From contig VZDJ01000041.1 of NCBI GenBank assembly GCA_008694505.1, positions 3,676,417-3,740,416 of the forward strand: a DNA stretch of 64,000 nucleotides, given 5' to 3'. The position numbers and the translations under genes were made by a program. This DNA is from Cyanoderma ruficeps. Lineage: Eukaryota > Chordata > Aves > Passeriformes > Timaliidae. Numbering within the stretch: the stretch's first letter is position 1; every line of letters starts with the position of its first letter. This document shows positions 54,832 to 64,000 of this stretch, piece after piece. The notes beneath the pieces were generated by a model, which was not told the DNA's origin, did no database searches, and saw only the letters and a program-made list of their open reading frames with translations.

Positions 54832-55053
54832 AAGGTGTAGGAAAATGTTCTTCACCCAGAGGGTGTTTGGGCACTGGCACAGGCTCCCCAGGGAAGTGGT
54901 CACAGCACCAGCCTGAACTGAGTTCGAGAAGTGTTTAGGCAATCTCTGAGGCACATGGTGTGACTCTTGGAGTGTCCTGTGCAGGGCCAGGAGCTGGACA
55001 CAATGATCTTTGTGGCCTTCTTCCAACTCAGGATATTCTGTCATTCTATGATC
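54832..55053 (+). mobile_element. CR1 LINE 3' end
   Basis: On the plus strand this runs GGAAAATGTTCTTCACCCAGAG, then CACAGGCTCCCCAGGGAAGT, GGTCACAGCACCAGCCTGAA, GAGTGTCCTGTGCAGGGCCA, CTTCCAACTCAGGATATTCT and the terminal octamers ending GTCATTCTATGATCC at about 55053. It is a 5'-truncated CR1 in the opposite orientation to the related copy at 46.7 kb. The frames at 54793-55044 (minus) and 54967-55206 (plus) overlap it and are not genes. Confidence 0.93.
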
Positions 55054-57308
55054 CTAAGAAAGCTTCTGCCATTAACGTCTTCACTTAACCAGCATCTTCT
55101 GAAACCTACCTTTAGACAGACTCCTACAAGTTACAGCCAATTCTATACTGATATTATTTTATATCACATAATTATGAATCATTTTAGGAAAAAACCCCAA
55201 AACTAAAAAAAAAAACCCATTTTTCTTCAGCCCAGACAGGGATTAATGACAGAAAACATATTGACAATAAGTTCATTGCTCTGACATATTCTTTTTCCAT
55301 GGTAATAGATTACATTTAAATCTAAATCACTCATATAAATAAATTAATGAATAATAGATTAGGAAAGAATCTGATATTTTGCCAATGAAAACCCCTGCTA
55401 CTGTTATCACCAGGTCAGTCAGGAGCTAAGGCTTTTCAAGTTGAATTGCCTGATCTGAGGTGAGTTTCCCTTTTTAATGATACTTCTACCAAAATTCTGC
55501 ATATATATATAGAAAGTTAATTTACTTCTTGAGAGATCAGTCATGTTATCATCTCAATCTCATTAGAGAAAATTGTCCTTAAAACAATATTGATTTTGTA
55601 TTAAAGCTTTCCGTTGTATTACCAGTAGGCAGCGTTTCCCTTATTTAACCTTGGTGACAGATAACGTCAAATTCAACAAAAAAACCCCAAAAAAACAACA
55701 ACTGTTAAAGACCATAGTCAAAGCAATTTTGACTCTTAAAAGAGAAAATTAATTAAACTGTGCTAATTGCTCTATCAAATAAATACAATGCATTCTCTTT
55801 TAAAGAGGGAAGATGCATAATCTTTTTTTCCATTCATAATGTTTCAGAGCCATTAGAAAACCTTTCTGCCGCATAGACAAGACATATTTAGTCTTTACTG
55901 TACCTTCAGACTATGGTTCAGCTCCACTGTTAAATTTCATGATTGTTCTCAAAGGTAGGTGAAAACTAGTATTTACTCATCTGGTGTTATGTCCAGTTCA
56001 GAATTTATTTTCTGTTTTCCTGAAGTACTTTTGCCAAATGAAGAGTTCTTCTGAAAGAGACAGGTTAAACCGGATTACCTTCCAGAAAAGAAGCCCTTCA
56101 GTCAACCAGGGAACATGAAATTTGGAAAATTAAAGTTTGGAACATTTATAAACAGAAGATCAAGTGCCTCTCCTGCAGTATAAAGAGACGTGGGAGTATT
56201 CCCCCTTCCATCTTCAAAAGTGCAGCAAACACTTGTCAGTGGGAAAGTGAAGGCTAGCACTAAGCTGAGAGGAGTTATTAACTCCAGATTTCAGCCACAG
56301 CATTGCATGTGCAGGTAGCCAGCACAGATACTTGTCCATAATTGCAAATAAGCATGGATATGAAGCAGTAGGGGGGGGAGGGGAAGTCTACTGTCCCACT
56401 AACAGACTCAGTAGCCAATGGCCCAGGCTGTGAACGCACTTTAAAAGATAATGACATTTTTACCAACAGGTGTGTCATCTTTCACTAGTCCCAAGACAAG
56501 CATGAGGAAGCCACAAAAACCCCCTCCACAAGTTTCCAAAAGATATTTGGAAAAAGAGATAGCAGTAAAGAGGGAATAATATTTGGCCTGACTCAAACTG
56601 CATATTTTAGCATTGCTACAGAAACTAATACAGAAGTAGTTTTCAGAAATACATTTACAAGATGTCCAATCTTGAGGCTGTTATGTACATTCAAATCATG
56701 TCTACACTTTCAATTACACTCATAATAGTAGACTATAATAGGTGCACTTTTGCTGGTAATGGGAAAATTCTAGTTATTTTGGTAATGATGTTTTCAGTTC
56801 ATTATGGTTACAATCCACATTTTCTTGCCAAAGCTTGTATGAATTACAGAGAAAGTTGACAATTTTGCATTTGCTGTCATTGTGGTTATTCTTTTCTTGG
56901 CAATATAGGAATCTATTGTAATAAAAGTATCTAATATGTGTTGGACGTTTTTGTTCAGTACAGTTTAGTGGACTCCTGGCTCCTTGGAAAGGATCTGGAA
57001 AGCTACACCTGGCTGAACAAGTATATGTTATCTCTCCTTGCTGATACCCTATGTTTTTCATGTATTAAAAAATATGTTATGAAGAGAATGGTTTTATACT
57101 TTTCCATCCCTGGTCCTTGCTAGAAATTACACAAAAAACATCTCACTTGACCAGAGCACACACTATCACAGCTCAAATAGGTGCCTGACCATAGCCACGT
57201 TGCTGGAATCAATGCTCAGGACTAAGACAGAAAATGGCACTGCCAGCTCAGTGATGCTTGGAATTTTAAGAGAGACAGGACCACTGGGAGACATCTTGAA
57301 ACAGGATT
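55054..57308. other. Non-coding unique sequence with small A/C-rich tracts
   Basis: A/C-rich runs lie at 55189-55218 and 55676-55702, and a G8-A-G4 run at 56371-56383. No gene recognised. Confidence 0.5.
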
Positions 57309-57962
57309 TGTTGTCTCAGTCTCAAGGAGTGAGAACGTCTTAACCGCATATGCCAGGAGTTCATGGCCAGTGGTCACAAGACCACAGGTTGCAAGGGGTT
57401 TTAAAGGTTTATTAGCAAATAAACTACTACCACACATATTGTTTTAACTTTCACACAAATAGCTAATTAAACTGTATCACACATCCTGCTGCAATGCGGG
57501 CATTTTTTACCCAATCATATAGTGGAACACAAACTACTTGCTGCACCTTAAAACTTTTCACTATTTCTGTAACTACTTCTATATCCAAACTTTAAAGCTT
57601 TAACACCTTCCACTACCTAGCTTAATATCTCTTATCTATATTACAAACCCACATTCTTGCTTATGGTCTCTAAATCTGGAAGCCTTTTCCAAGGTGGTCT
57701 CAAGGTGAACCCTGTATTCTCTTCTGTATTTGGGCCTGCATGCACAGGGTTTTGAGAAATTTCTGCACCCAGACTTCCCACAATGCTGCACCTGGGGACA
57801 GGGACAGGAGCAATGATTTTCAAAGACCGTCCAGTAACCCAGTGGCTGATTATAGTCAGTACTCATCCTCAGTGGTCTCATTTCCTTCTCCATACACAAC
57901 AAGACTTGGCTGAAATAAGACAATTTTGAACACCATTTATCCTCTGAAGTTTGCTTTCTCAT
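57309..57962 (-). mobile_element. Probable endogenous retrovirus LTR, boundaries unresolved
   Basis: Read on the minus strand, this stretch has a promoter-like AT-rich section and then a polyadenylation signal (AATAAA, plus-strand complement near 57407-57413). About 100 bases of CTTGCAACCTGTGG-type sequence follow, ending GAGACAACA at 57309, the layout of an avian LTR 3' end. The plus strand starts TGTTGTCTCAG at 57309. Several words recall LTR or LTR-adjacent sequence of songbird ERVs, but this is from memory. I found no matching duplication on the right side, so the right end is a guess. The 108-codon minus frame at 57636-57962 lies inside it and has no recognised domain. Confidence 0.45.
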
Positions 57963-60900
57963 CCATTAAAAAAAAAAAATCCAGAGGTACATTCTTCTTA
58001 ATGAGATTCTTGTCTGGAAACAGATTTTGGCCCTGCTATTTAATTAGGATGGTTCATCATTATATTTAAAGTAAAAAATCCTGTAAAGTCCAAATACAAT
58101 GATTCATGTTATTAACATCGTATTATGCAATAAATGGAAAGAAGTGGAAGTTCCTCTAAAGGCAGACCTGTTGCCTAGACCTCCACTTGTGTGTTTACCA
58201 TTAATGGCATTTACACCCTGAATGACTGGCTGCGACACCCAAGTTCCCCACTTTTGCAATACTAATTAACAACTAAAATTTAAAAAGCAAGCTCTTAAAT
58301 GCTAAATCTATTGTAGGCAGTAACTTCTCCCATGACCAGTATATTTTGCAGGGTTTACATAACTGGTTGTCAGCCATTGATTATGAGCAACAGGCCTAAT
58401 TAATTCCTATGAGTTTTTGCTAAATGGTAGCTGAGCCATCACAAAAAATCCAGAAAAAGGCAATAAATGGTCTGGATCCTCAGTAAGTTCTATATCTCCT
58501 TATCATTTTCAAAAGATAACCAGATGCACTTAAGCAGGCAATCCTTTCTTGAGGAAAGGATTGTAGGAAGAAAGGATTGTCGGAGGAAAACACCATCTGC
58601 AGCATGTTCAGACCAACTGCTGCTCTGTGCCAAGAGTGACCACTGGGACCGCTGACCACTGCAGTCTCTTAGTCAAATTATCTCACTCCTCCACTTACCC
58701 CTGTGCAGGCTGGGTGAGGGATCTTTGCAGCACAGCTCGGACATGACTGGTCATGCCTGTTAATTATGCTGGTGAAGCTAAAGGCATTTAGCTCTGGGTT
58801 AGGTCCCCATCCCCACGAGAAATCTGCCAGCACCCCATGTGAGAAATTGGTCCTAAAAAATAAAATGCATGTATGTGGGAAATAAACTGGCCACTGAACT
58901 TGGATTGGGATATCCATGAAAAGTGATATGAAGAAACATAAATTCCAACATAATATGAAATGCATCAGCTTACAAAAAAATAAAAATATTTTTTAAAGCA
59001 CCTATGAAAGACTTCAGTGCAAACAAGTGAGAGTCACCAGTGTCTCACTAAACAACATTGCATGAAGGAGGTAACATAGATTTCTAGATGCTATTTTATC
59101 ATAACATTCAAAGTTTGAATATACTGTTCCACTTAATAACAGTCTCGTAAAGCCAATAACCTTCCCTGGTGATGGACAGCAGATCAGACATAACAGGATT
59201 ACATTAATTCTTTCAAGAGTTCCCCTATCTACTCAGTCTTCACTCCAATTTATCCACTGGAAATAACTGCAAATGTTCTAGTGCCAATACAGGTACCTTA
59301 AAATTGTCAAAAGAAAAAATTGTGCTGAATTTCATTAAAATATCTTATTTTTAAAAAGGTATTTTAAAGTTCTGTGAAGTCCTCCCTTTAGTACTTCAGG
59401 TCTTTATTTCTTGCCAAATCTAAAATGTTTTGCAACAAAATATGAGAGGAATCCCTCAGATTCTAATATTTAAGATTATTTTCATACATGTCTGTATTTC
59501 TAAGAAAGTTGTTGACTGATTAAACATGAAAAAATAAGAAACTTTTATTTCAGTTTTAACATCAATCTTTTCCATTTCAGTGGCTTCCGCTGTTCTTTCT
59601 ACCTTAAATATACTCCTGGGTGAACTTCTGGGCCAGTAGTTACGGGATACTGTTTTCAAAATGACTAAAGTACACTAAATCTCATTGACTTTCAGTTTTG
59701 CCCAACATGGCATGCCCTCTGAACAGTAAGTGACAGATGTGTCTATTGTCCACAGTAGGACTTAAAAGGCATCAGTGCTTTTTTGACAGGATTCATTTTC
59801 CCACATAAAATGTTCTGTCAGACAGAAGTTGGCTGAATTGCTATAAAAATTCCTTCTTCTTGCATCATAACCATTAAAACAGAGCTTTTAGGAAGGCATC
59901 TGGAGGGCTTGTGGACCTGGTATGCACTTCCACAGTCAAGAAAGCTGATGCATCTTGCTTGATGATGGATTCAGGAAGAATCCAAAGCTTTGAACTCTTT
60001 CCTGTGAAAAAGAGTATCAACCAACTGTCAATTGTACTTTATTTTGGACATACAAGTCCACTCTGCTTTGGGGTTTTTCCTCATGAAATTATCAAAATTT
60101 ATTCTGAAATAATGGCTGATTCTAGAAAACTCCCATGTCTATTGCTTACCTAGCAAAGGCTCGGGTATTTTTCACCAATCAAGGGCAAAAACAACATGAG
60201 AAGTGAGTTTTAAAATTTTCTTCAGCTGAAAAACAGTTGGCCCCATTGTACAGGCACAGCAAAAAGAGGCCAAAGGGAGCAGCCAGGTGTGGTAGCTCCC
60301 CAAAATGTCCCAGGCAGAAGGCTGCAGCGGGGCTGCTCCCGTTTCTGATGCTGACACCAGAGCAAAGCGTACCTCATCAAAATTCCTGGTGCTCTGGTAC
60401 AAGCAGTAACTTGTCATCATCACCAGCTTTATGTTCATACTGAGATCTCCTATAAGGATAGAAATCTGCTCAGGAAGTATCTGGCCAGTTTAATGCTCCT
60501 TAGCATATAATAATCAATCCTAAAGAGGGAAGTTAATGAATTTAGGCTGAAAACATAAATATGTGCAACCATGTAATTTGACATTGCAAGTAGCCTGCCT
60601 CTGTTGCAACCCTCGAATCTTGTGCACTAGCTTCTGTTTGTAAAAGAGCCAGATCTCCAAGGAAAACAGTCCATCCTGTGCAAAGATTTTAACAGCTGAG
60701 GCATAAAAGAAAATAATGGTACCCGGCAACTTCTCTCTACATAAATGTCTTCTTTGAAGTTGGATCTGCTAGTAAAGCTCCCTTTTAAGTTTGATGAGCA
60801 AATGCTGATTGCACCATGGAGACAGTTTCTACAAGTAACCACAAAGTAGTGAGAAAGTAGACAAAAGTCCATAATATTCAGGGAACGCCTCCCTCTGCTA

Positions 60901-61838
60901 ATCAGAGAAAGCTGAAAGATCAAATGCTTGCTCAGTGGGCAGCTGTTACTGGGTTTGCTTTTTAGTTCAGTTCAATAAATTGACTTGCTCACTTGTTACT
61001 AAAGCAGATTATTGTTAATGGGCTTCTTGGTCAACAGCACCTCTTGATAACATTTTAATTAAAATGAATATGTGTCTCATTAACTTTTTGGGGTCTAATA
61101 TGTGATACTTCAGAAAACTGACAGTGTCAGATGTCATTTTCTTCAATTAATTGGTGTGTAATTATTCTCAAATGGCTGGAAAGCATACAACTTTTCACTT
61201 TTGCCACATTTCCCACTTTGATACTCTGTCCACCAGTAGCACCCATTAAAAATGTCATGCCTTCCTTCTGAAAAGAGACACAAAGCTGAATTTGGAGATC
61301 AGACTTCTGCTGCTTACAATCATTCTCAACTCAGTCTTAACACCTTTTCAGCTGGCTCTGCCAGGTAGACCTGTGTGGCCCTGGCTCAAGAAGGTGAAGG
61401 GATAATACTAGGAACCAAAGAACACATCCCTTATCCTGGATTACCCCTGGAGGAGACTCATAGCCCCAGGCTGGGAATGCCATTGTCATACTGTGCAGGA
61501 TCAACATGAACATGTGAAAAGAAAATAAATAAAAATATAGTGCAAAGTAAATGCAGCCAGACTCACCAATCTTTTTTATCCTACGAGGTCTAACAGGAGC
61601 TCTGTCTGCCTAACTGGAGCTCCTGCCAGGGCTGCCTCTGTGAGGCACTTGTACACAAACCTGAGTATACTTAAATCACACTGCTGCATTAGGAACAGGA
61701 GTGATATCCTTCTTCAACATTTAGGAAACTAAAACACAGGGACTGGTTCAAACCGGTTCACAAAAAGGCTCTCAGGGAAAAAGCAACAGGACACGAGACT
61801 CTCATGTTTCTGACTACCACATGAACCCCTGCAACAAG
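57963..61838. other. Non-coding unique sequence
   Basis: An A13 run lies near 57967. A GAAAGGATTGT word occurs twice with a 16-base period near 58553-58580. The 88-codon minus frame at 60172-60438 is slightly GC-richer than its surroundings but matches no protein I know. The palindromic TAATTA-rich part at 61051-61170 is discussed among the findings. Confidence 0.5.
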
Positions 61839-61898
61839 TGTCCCCAGCATCAATGACTTATTGTCCCCAACATCAATTACTTATCAATGATAAGTAAT
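61839..61898. repeat. 2 x 23-bp tandem duplication ending in a perfect hairpin
   Basis: The units at 61839-61861 and 61862-61884 differ at two positions. The end of the second unit (ATTACTTAT, 61876-61884) pairs perfectly with ATAAGTAAT at 61890-61898 around a 5-base loop. Confidence 0.92.
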
Positions 61899-62245
61899 CA
61901 GAATCACAGATTTAGATCGTGTACCATCTATCCTTCTGGTAAATATAGATCTAATTCAAATCCATGATAGATTTTCCCCTCTGGTTTCAACTTCAGAAGA
62001 GGGACTGGTTTTTTTCCCTTTTGTACCAGTTCCACTATGCAAGGAAATAATGATTAAAAACACATGGACATCATCCTGCTTCTTTAGTTCTGGCATCTCT
62101 ATCATTATAAATGCTTTCCTACACTGTTACCATTACATGAGTTCTGTAATGAACTATTTGTTCATCAGGGAGCTAACTTGTAAGCTGTAAAGATCAGAGC
62201 TTTATTTCAAAGGGAGGGAAAGCATTATAGCATTTCATCTTATGC
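61899..62245. other. Non-coding unique sequence
   Basis: No gene or transposon recognised between the short hairpin and the LTR. Confidence 0.5.
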
Positions 62246-62250
62246 ACATT
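62246..62250. repeat. Left target-site duplication of the LTR (ACATT)
   Basis: ACATT directly precedes the TG start of the LTR at 62251 and is repeated exactly after its CA end at 63084-63088. Confidence 0.85.
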
Positions 62251-62692
62251 TGTCGTGGTTTAACTCCAGACAGCAATGAAGTCACCCACCCCCTCCACAG
62301 GATAGAGAAGAGAATCCATTTAATTAGAGTTTAGTAGTTAAACGAAAAGCTGACCACGCAGGCAAAACGAAACAAGGAATTCATTCATCTCATGGACAGG
62401 CATGTGTTCTCAGCCATCTTCAGAATAGCAGGGCTCTGTCATGCATAAGGATTACTTGAGAACAAAGTCAACAAATATCGTCATTCCAAGTGTCCCAACT
62501 CTTCTTTCTTCCTTCCCCAGCTGTATATACTGAGCATGACACCGTATGGTATAGAATATCTCTTTGGTCAGTGGAGTCAGCTGTCCTAGCTGTGTCCTCT
62601 CCAACCTCTTGTACAGCCCCAGCCCCCTCACTGGCAGGCTGGTGTGAGAAGCAGGACAGGCTGTGACACTGTGTGAGCGCTGCCTAGAAGCA

Positions 62693-62752
62693 ATCACGGA
62701 ATCATGGAATCGTTTAGGTTGGAAAAGACTTTTAAGATCCTCAAGTCCAACC
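62693..62752 (-). mobile_element. CR1-like 3' tail inserted in the LTR
   Basis: Plus-strand ATCACGGAATCATGGAATCG, then GGTTGGAAAAGACTTTTAAG and TCAAGTCCAACC match a reversed CR1-type 3' end. The LTR resumes at about 62968. The insertion must postdate the LTR. Confidence 0.8.
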
Positions 62753-62967
62753 AGATGATGCAATGCAGAACTGGAGGCAGTGCACCAAAAACTTTTGGCC
62801 ATATACCACAGCTGTGACCAGCCACAACCAGAAACTATCTCCCAAAATTTCAAATTGAGCTACATCTTGTCACCATACAGTCAAACCTTTAAAGTCAGCA
62901 GCACTTGCAGGTCCAGGTCTCCAAGCGCTTTGGAGTAGACATGAATGTGGCTAAGTAAGACCACTAT
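62753..62967. other. Unidentified sequence between CR1-like tail and resumed LTR
   Basis: About 215 bases that do not match the CR1 continuation I expect after the CCAACC block, nor the LTR. It may be the body of a rarer CR1 subfamily, another element, or LTR variant sequence. I cannot decide. Confidence 0.4.
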
Positions 62968-63026
62968 CCAAAAGGAAAAACATCTACTAACACTGTTTTC
63001 AGCACAAGTACAAAACATCCTCCCAT

Positions 63027-63045
63027 ACTACTACTACTACTACTA
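63027..63045. repeat. (ACT)6 microsatellite inside the LTR
   Basis: Six uninterrupted ACT units lie where related LTRs carry the non-repetitive words ACTA...CTACTAGGAAG. It is therefore likely a local expansion after insertion. Confidence 0.9.
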
Positions 63046-63083
63046 AGAAGAAAATTAACTCTATTCCAGCCAAAACAGGGACA

Positions 63084-63088
63084 ACATT
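63084..63088. repeat. Right target-site duplication of the LTR (ACATT)
   Basis: Exact copy of 62246-62250, directly after the LTR's terminal CA. Confidence 0.85.
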
Positions 63089-63113
63089 TAGGTGCGTTTA
63101 CAACATAGAGGAG

Positions 63114-63767
63114 AATCATAGAATAGAAAGATAAATCATTAGTGTTAGATAATAGCTCTAAGATCATTGAGTCCAACTGTTAATCCAGCAGTGCTGTGTT
63201 CAACCCTAAATGATTTCTCTAAGTGCCACATCCACCTTTTTTTTTTTAATGCTTCCAGGGCTGGTGTCCTTCCCTGGGGGGCCGGATCCAATGCCTCACC
63301 AGCCCCTTCAGTGAAGAAATATTTCCTAATATCCAATCTAAACCTCCCCTGGCACAACCTGGGACCATTTCCTCTTGTCCTGTCATTTTTTATTTGGGAG
63401 AAAAGACCAACCCTCACCTGGCTACAGCCTTTCTACAGGTAGTTTTAGAGAGCAACTGAGCATCCTCTGTTCCTGGTCAAACACCACTAGCTCCCCCAAT
63501 CTCTCCTCATCAGACTTGAGCTCCAGACCCTTCACCAGCTTCTTTGCCCTTCTCTAGGCTTGCTCAAGCACCTCAATGTCCTTCCTGTAGTATGGTGCCC
63601 AGAAGTGGACACAGGAATCAAGGTAGGGCTGTACCAGTACCAAGTACAGAAGGACAATCACTGCCCTGGTCCTGCTAGCCACTGTTGCTGATCCAGGCCA
63701 GGATGCCATCGGCCTTCTCAGCCACCTGGGCACAGCTGGTCCGTGTTCAGCTGCTGTTGACCAGCAC
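63114..63767 (-). mobile_element. CR1 LINE with 3' UTR and ORF2 C-terminal remnant
   Basis: The octamer region starts at 63114 (ATCATAGAATAG). It is followed in order by GATCATTGAGTCCAAC, AAGTGCCACATCCACC, a T11 run, TTCCAGGGCTGG, TGAAGAAATATTTCCTAATA, CCATTTCCTCTTGTCCTGTC, GGGAGAAAAGACCAACCC and CTCCAGACCCTTCACCAGCT. On the minus strand a frame ending 63554-63680 encodes [20 protein letters not shown]. This is recognisable as the LVRPHLEYCVQFWAP motif near the C-terminus of CR1 ORF2. Another frame carries [12 protein letters not shown]. The element is 5'-truncated at about 63767 and internally deleted near 63440-63480. It is non-functional. The subfamily looks different from the 46.7/54.8-kb pair. 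Confidence 0.93.
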
Positions 63768-63893
63768 TTCATGAAAGACTTTACATAAGCTTACTCACAG
63801 CTATGGGTGCACCAAAGGGGTACAGCAGGATTCATGAAAGACTTTACAGAAGCTTACTCACAGCTATGGGTGCACCAAAGGGGTACAGCAGGA
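63768..63893. repeat. 2 x 63-bp tandem duplication
   Basis: Units 63768-63830 and 63831-63893 are identical except for one base (ACATAAGC against ACAGAAGC). The array starts where CR1 resemblance ends. The near identity points to a young duplication or an assembly artefact. Confidence 0.95.
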
Positions 63894-64000
63894 TTTACAC
63901 ATTTTAGATATTTCCAGAGAGACCTGTGGACTCCTTTTTGCCACACGCTTTATCTGAAGATCAGAGAAGTTAGCCTGTTTCCAGTGGCCATAAACTCTCT
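63894..64000. other. Non-coding sequence to window end
   Basis: Nothing recognisable in this short remainder. Confidence 0.5.

Larger units (their letters stand above)
62251..63083 (-). mobile_element. Solo ERVL-type LTR, interrupted
   Basis: The element begins TGTCGTGGTTTAACTC and ends CCAAAACAGGGACA. These are the two termini of a widespread bird LTR (TguLTR5/GGLTR-like, name from memory). It has TG...CA ends and a perfect 5-bp flanking duplication (ACATT), the length expected for ERVL-type integration. A TATA-like box on the minus strand (62523-62530) in the known context sets the orientation. No internal retroviral region or second LTR is present, so it is a solo LTR left by recombination. 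The 133-codon minus frame at 62452-62853 spans LTR and insert and is not a gene. About 275 bases in the middle (62693-62967) do not belong to the LTR. Confidence 0.88.

Noticed and set aside
57636..57962. 108-codon minus frame with several cysteines
   Set aside because: It lies in the probable LTR region. The cysteine pattern does not match a retroviral zinc knuckle or other domain.
60172..60438. 88-codon minus frame in a slightly GC-rich patch
   Set aside because: The protein looks less biased than most here, but I recognise no family, and one short frame without splice context is not enough. A transcript search would decide.
62452..62853. 133-codon minus frame
   Set aside because: It runs through LTR, CR1-like tail and unknown insert. 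Not a retroviral or cellular gene that I recognise.

Overview
The window reads as nuclear DNA from a bird, probably a songbird. The evidence is the repeats. There are several CR1 LINE 3' ends with the ATTCTATG-type terminal octamers, one long-terminal-repeat element with the start, end and TATA region of a common avian ERVL-type LTR, and many A/C-rich low-complexity tracts. There are no Alu, L1 or B1/B2-like elements. The DNA is AT-rich. I found no protein-coding gene, no convincing exon, and no tRNA, rRNA or CRISPR array. All open frames are short (148 codons at most), unrelated to families I know, and consistent with chance. The window is best described as a gene desert or part of a very large intron.

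Layout: 1-11 kb is unique AT-rich sequence with A/C tracts and one ambiguous-base site. At 11.4-12.05 kb lies a very old, frameshifted LINE (CR1/L2-type) reverse-transcriptase relic on the + strand. At 12.98-13.5 kb there are remnants of another old CR1 on the - strand. A further CR1 lies at 17.75-17.95 kb (-). From 18 to 28 kb I see no transposon. A CR1 tail split by about 50 bp of foreign sequence is at 28.05 kb. From 28.2 to 46.7 kb the sequence is again almost free of recognisable transposons; it holds microsatellites, a 43-base A tract with an N, two short tandem arrays and a pair of strong hairpins. Two CR1 copies of one subfamily lie in opposite orientation at 46.7 kb (-) and 54.8 kb (+). 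A probable ERV LTR (-) is at 57.3-57.96 kb.

The right end (62.25-63.9 kb) is a dense repeat cluster. It holds an LTR with TG...CA ends and a perfect 5-bp target-site duplication, interrupted by a CR1-like tail plus about 200 bp of unknown sequence. A 650-bp CR1 with the decayed C-terminus of ORF2 follows 30 bp later. A 63-bp tandem duplication begins exactly where that CR1 ends.

Because no genes are present there is no pathway to describe. Function, if any, would be regulatory: several repeat-free AT-rich blocks with homeodomain-type TAATTA cores and palindromes (about 25.6, 29.7, 39.9, 51.9 and 61.1 kb) are flagged as candidate conserved non-coding elements, on inference only. I found no convincing new biological system. 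The best observations are the dated repeat nest at the right end and the decayed LINE reverse transcriptase at 11.5-12.0 kb.
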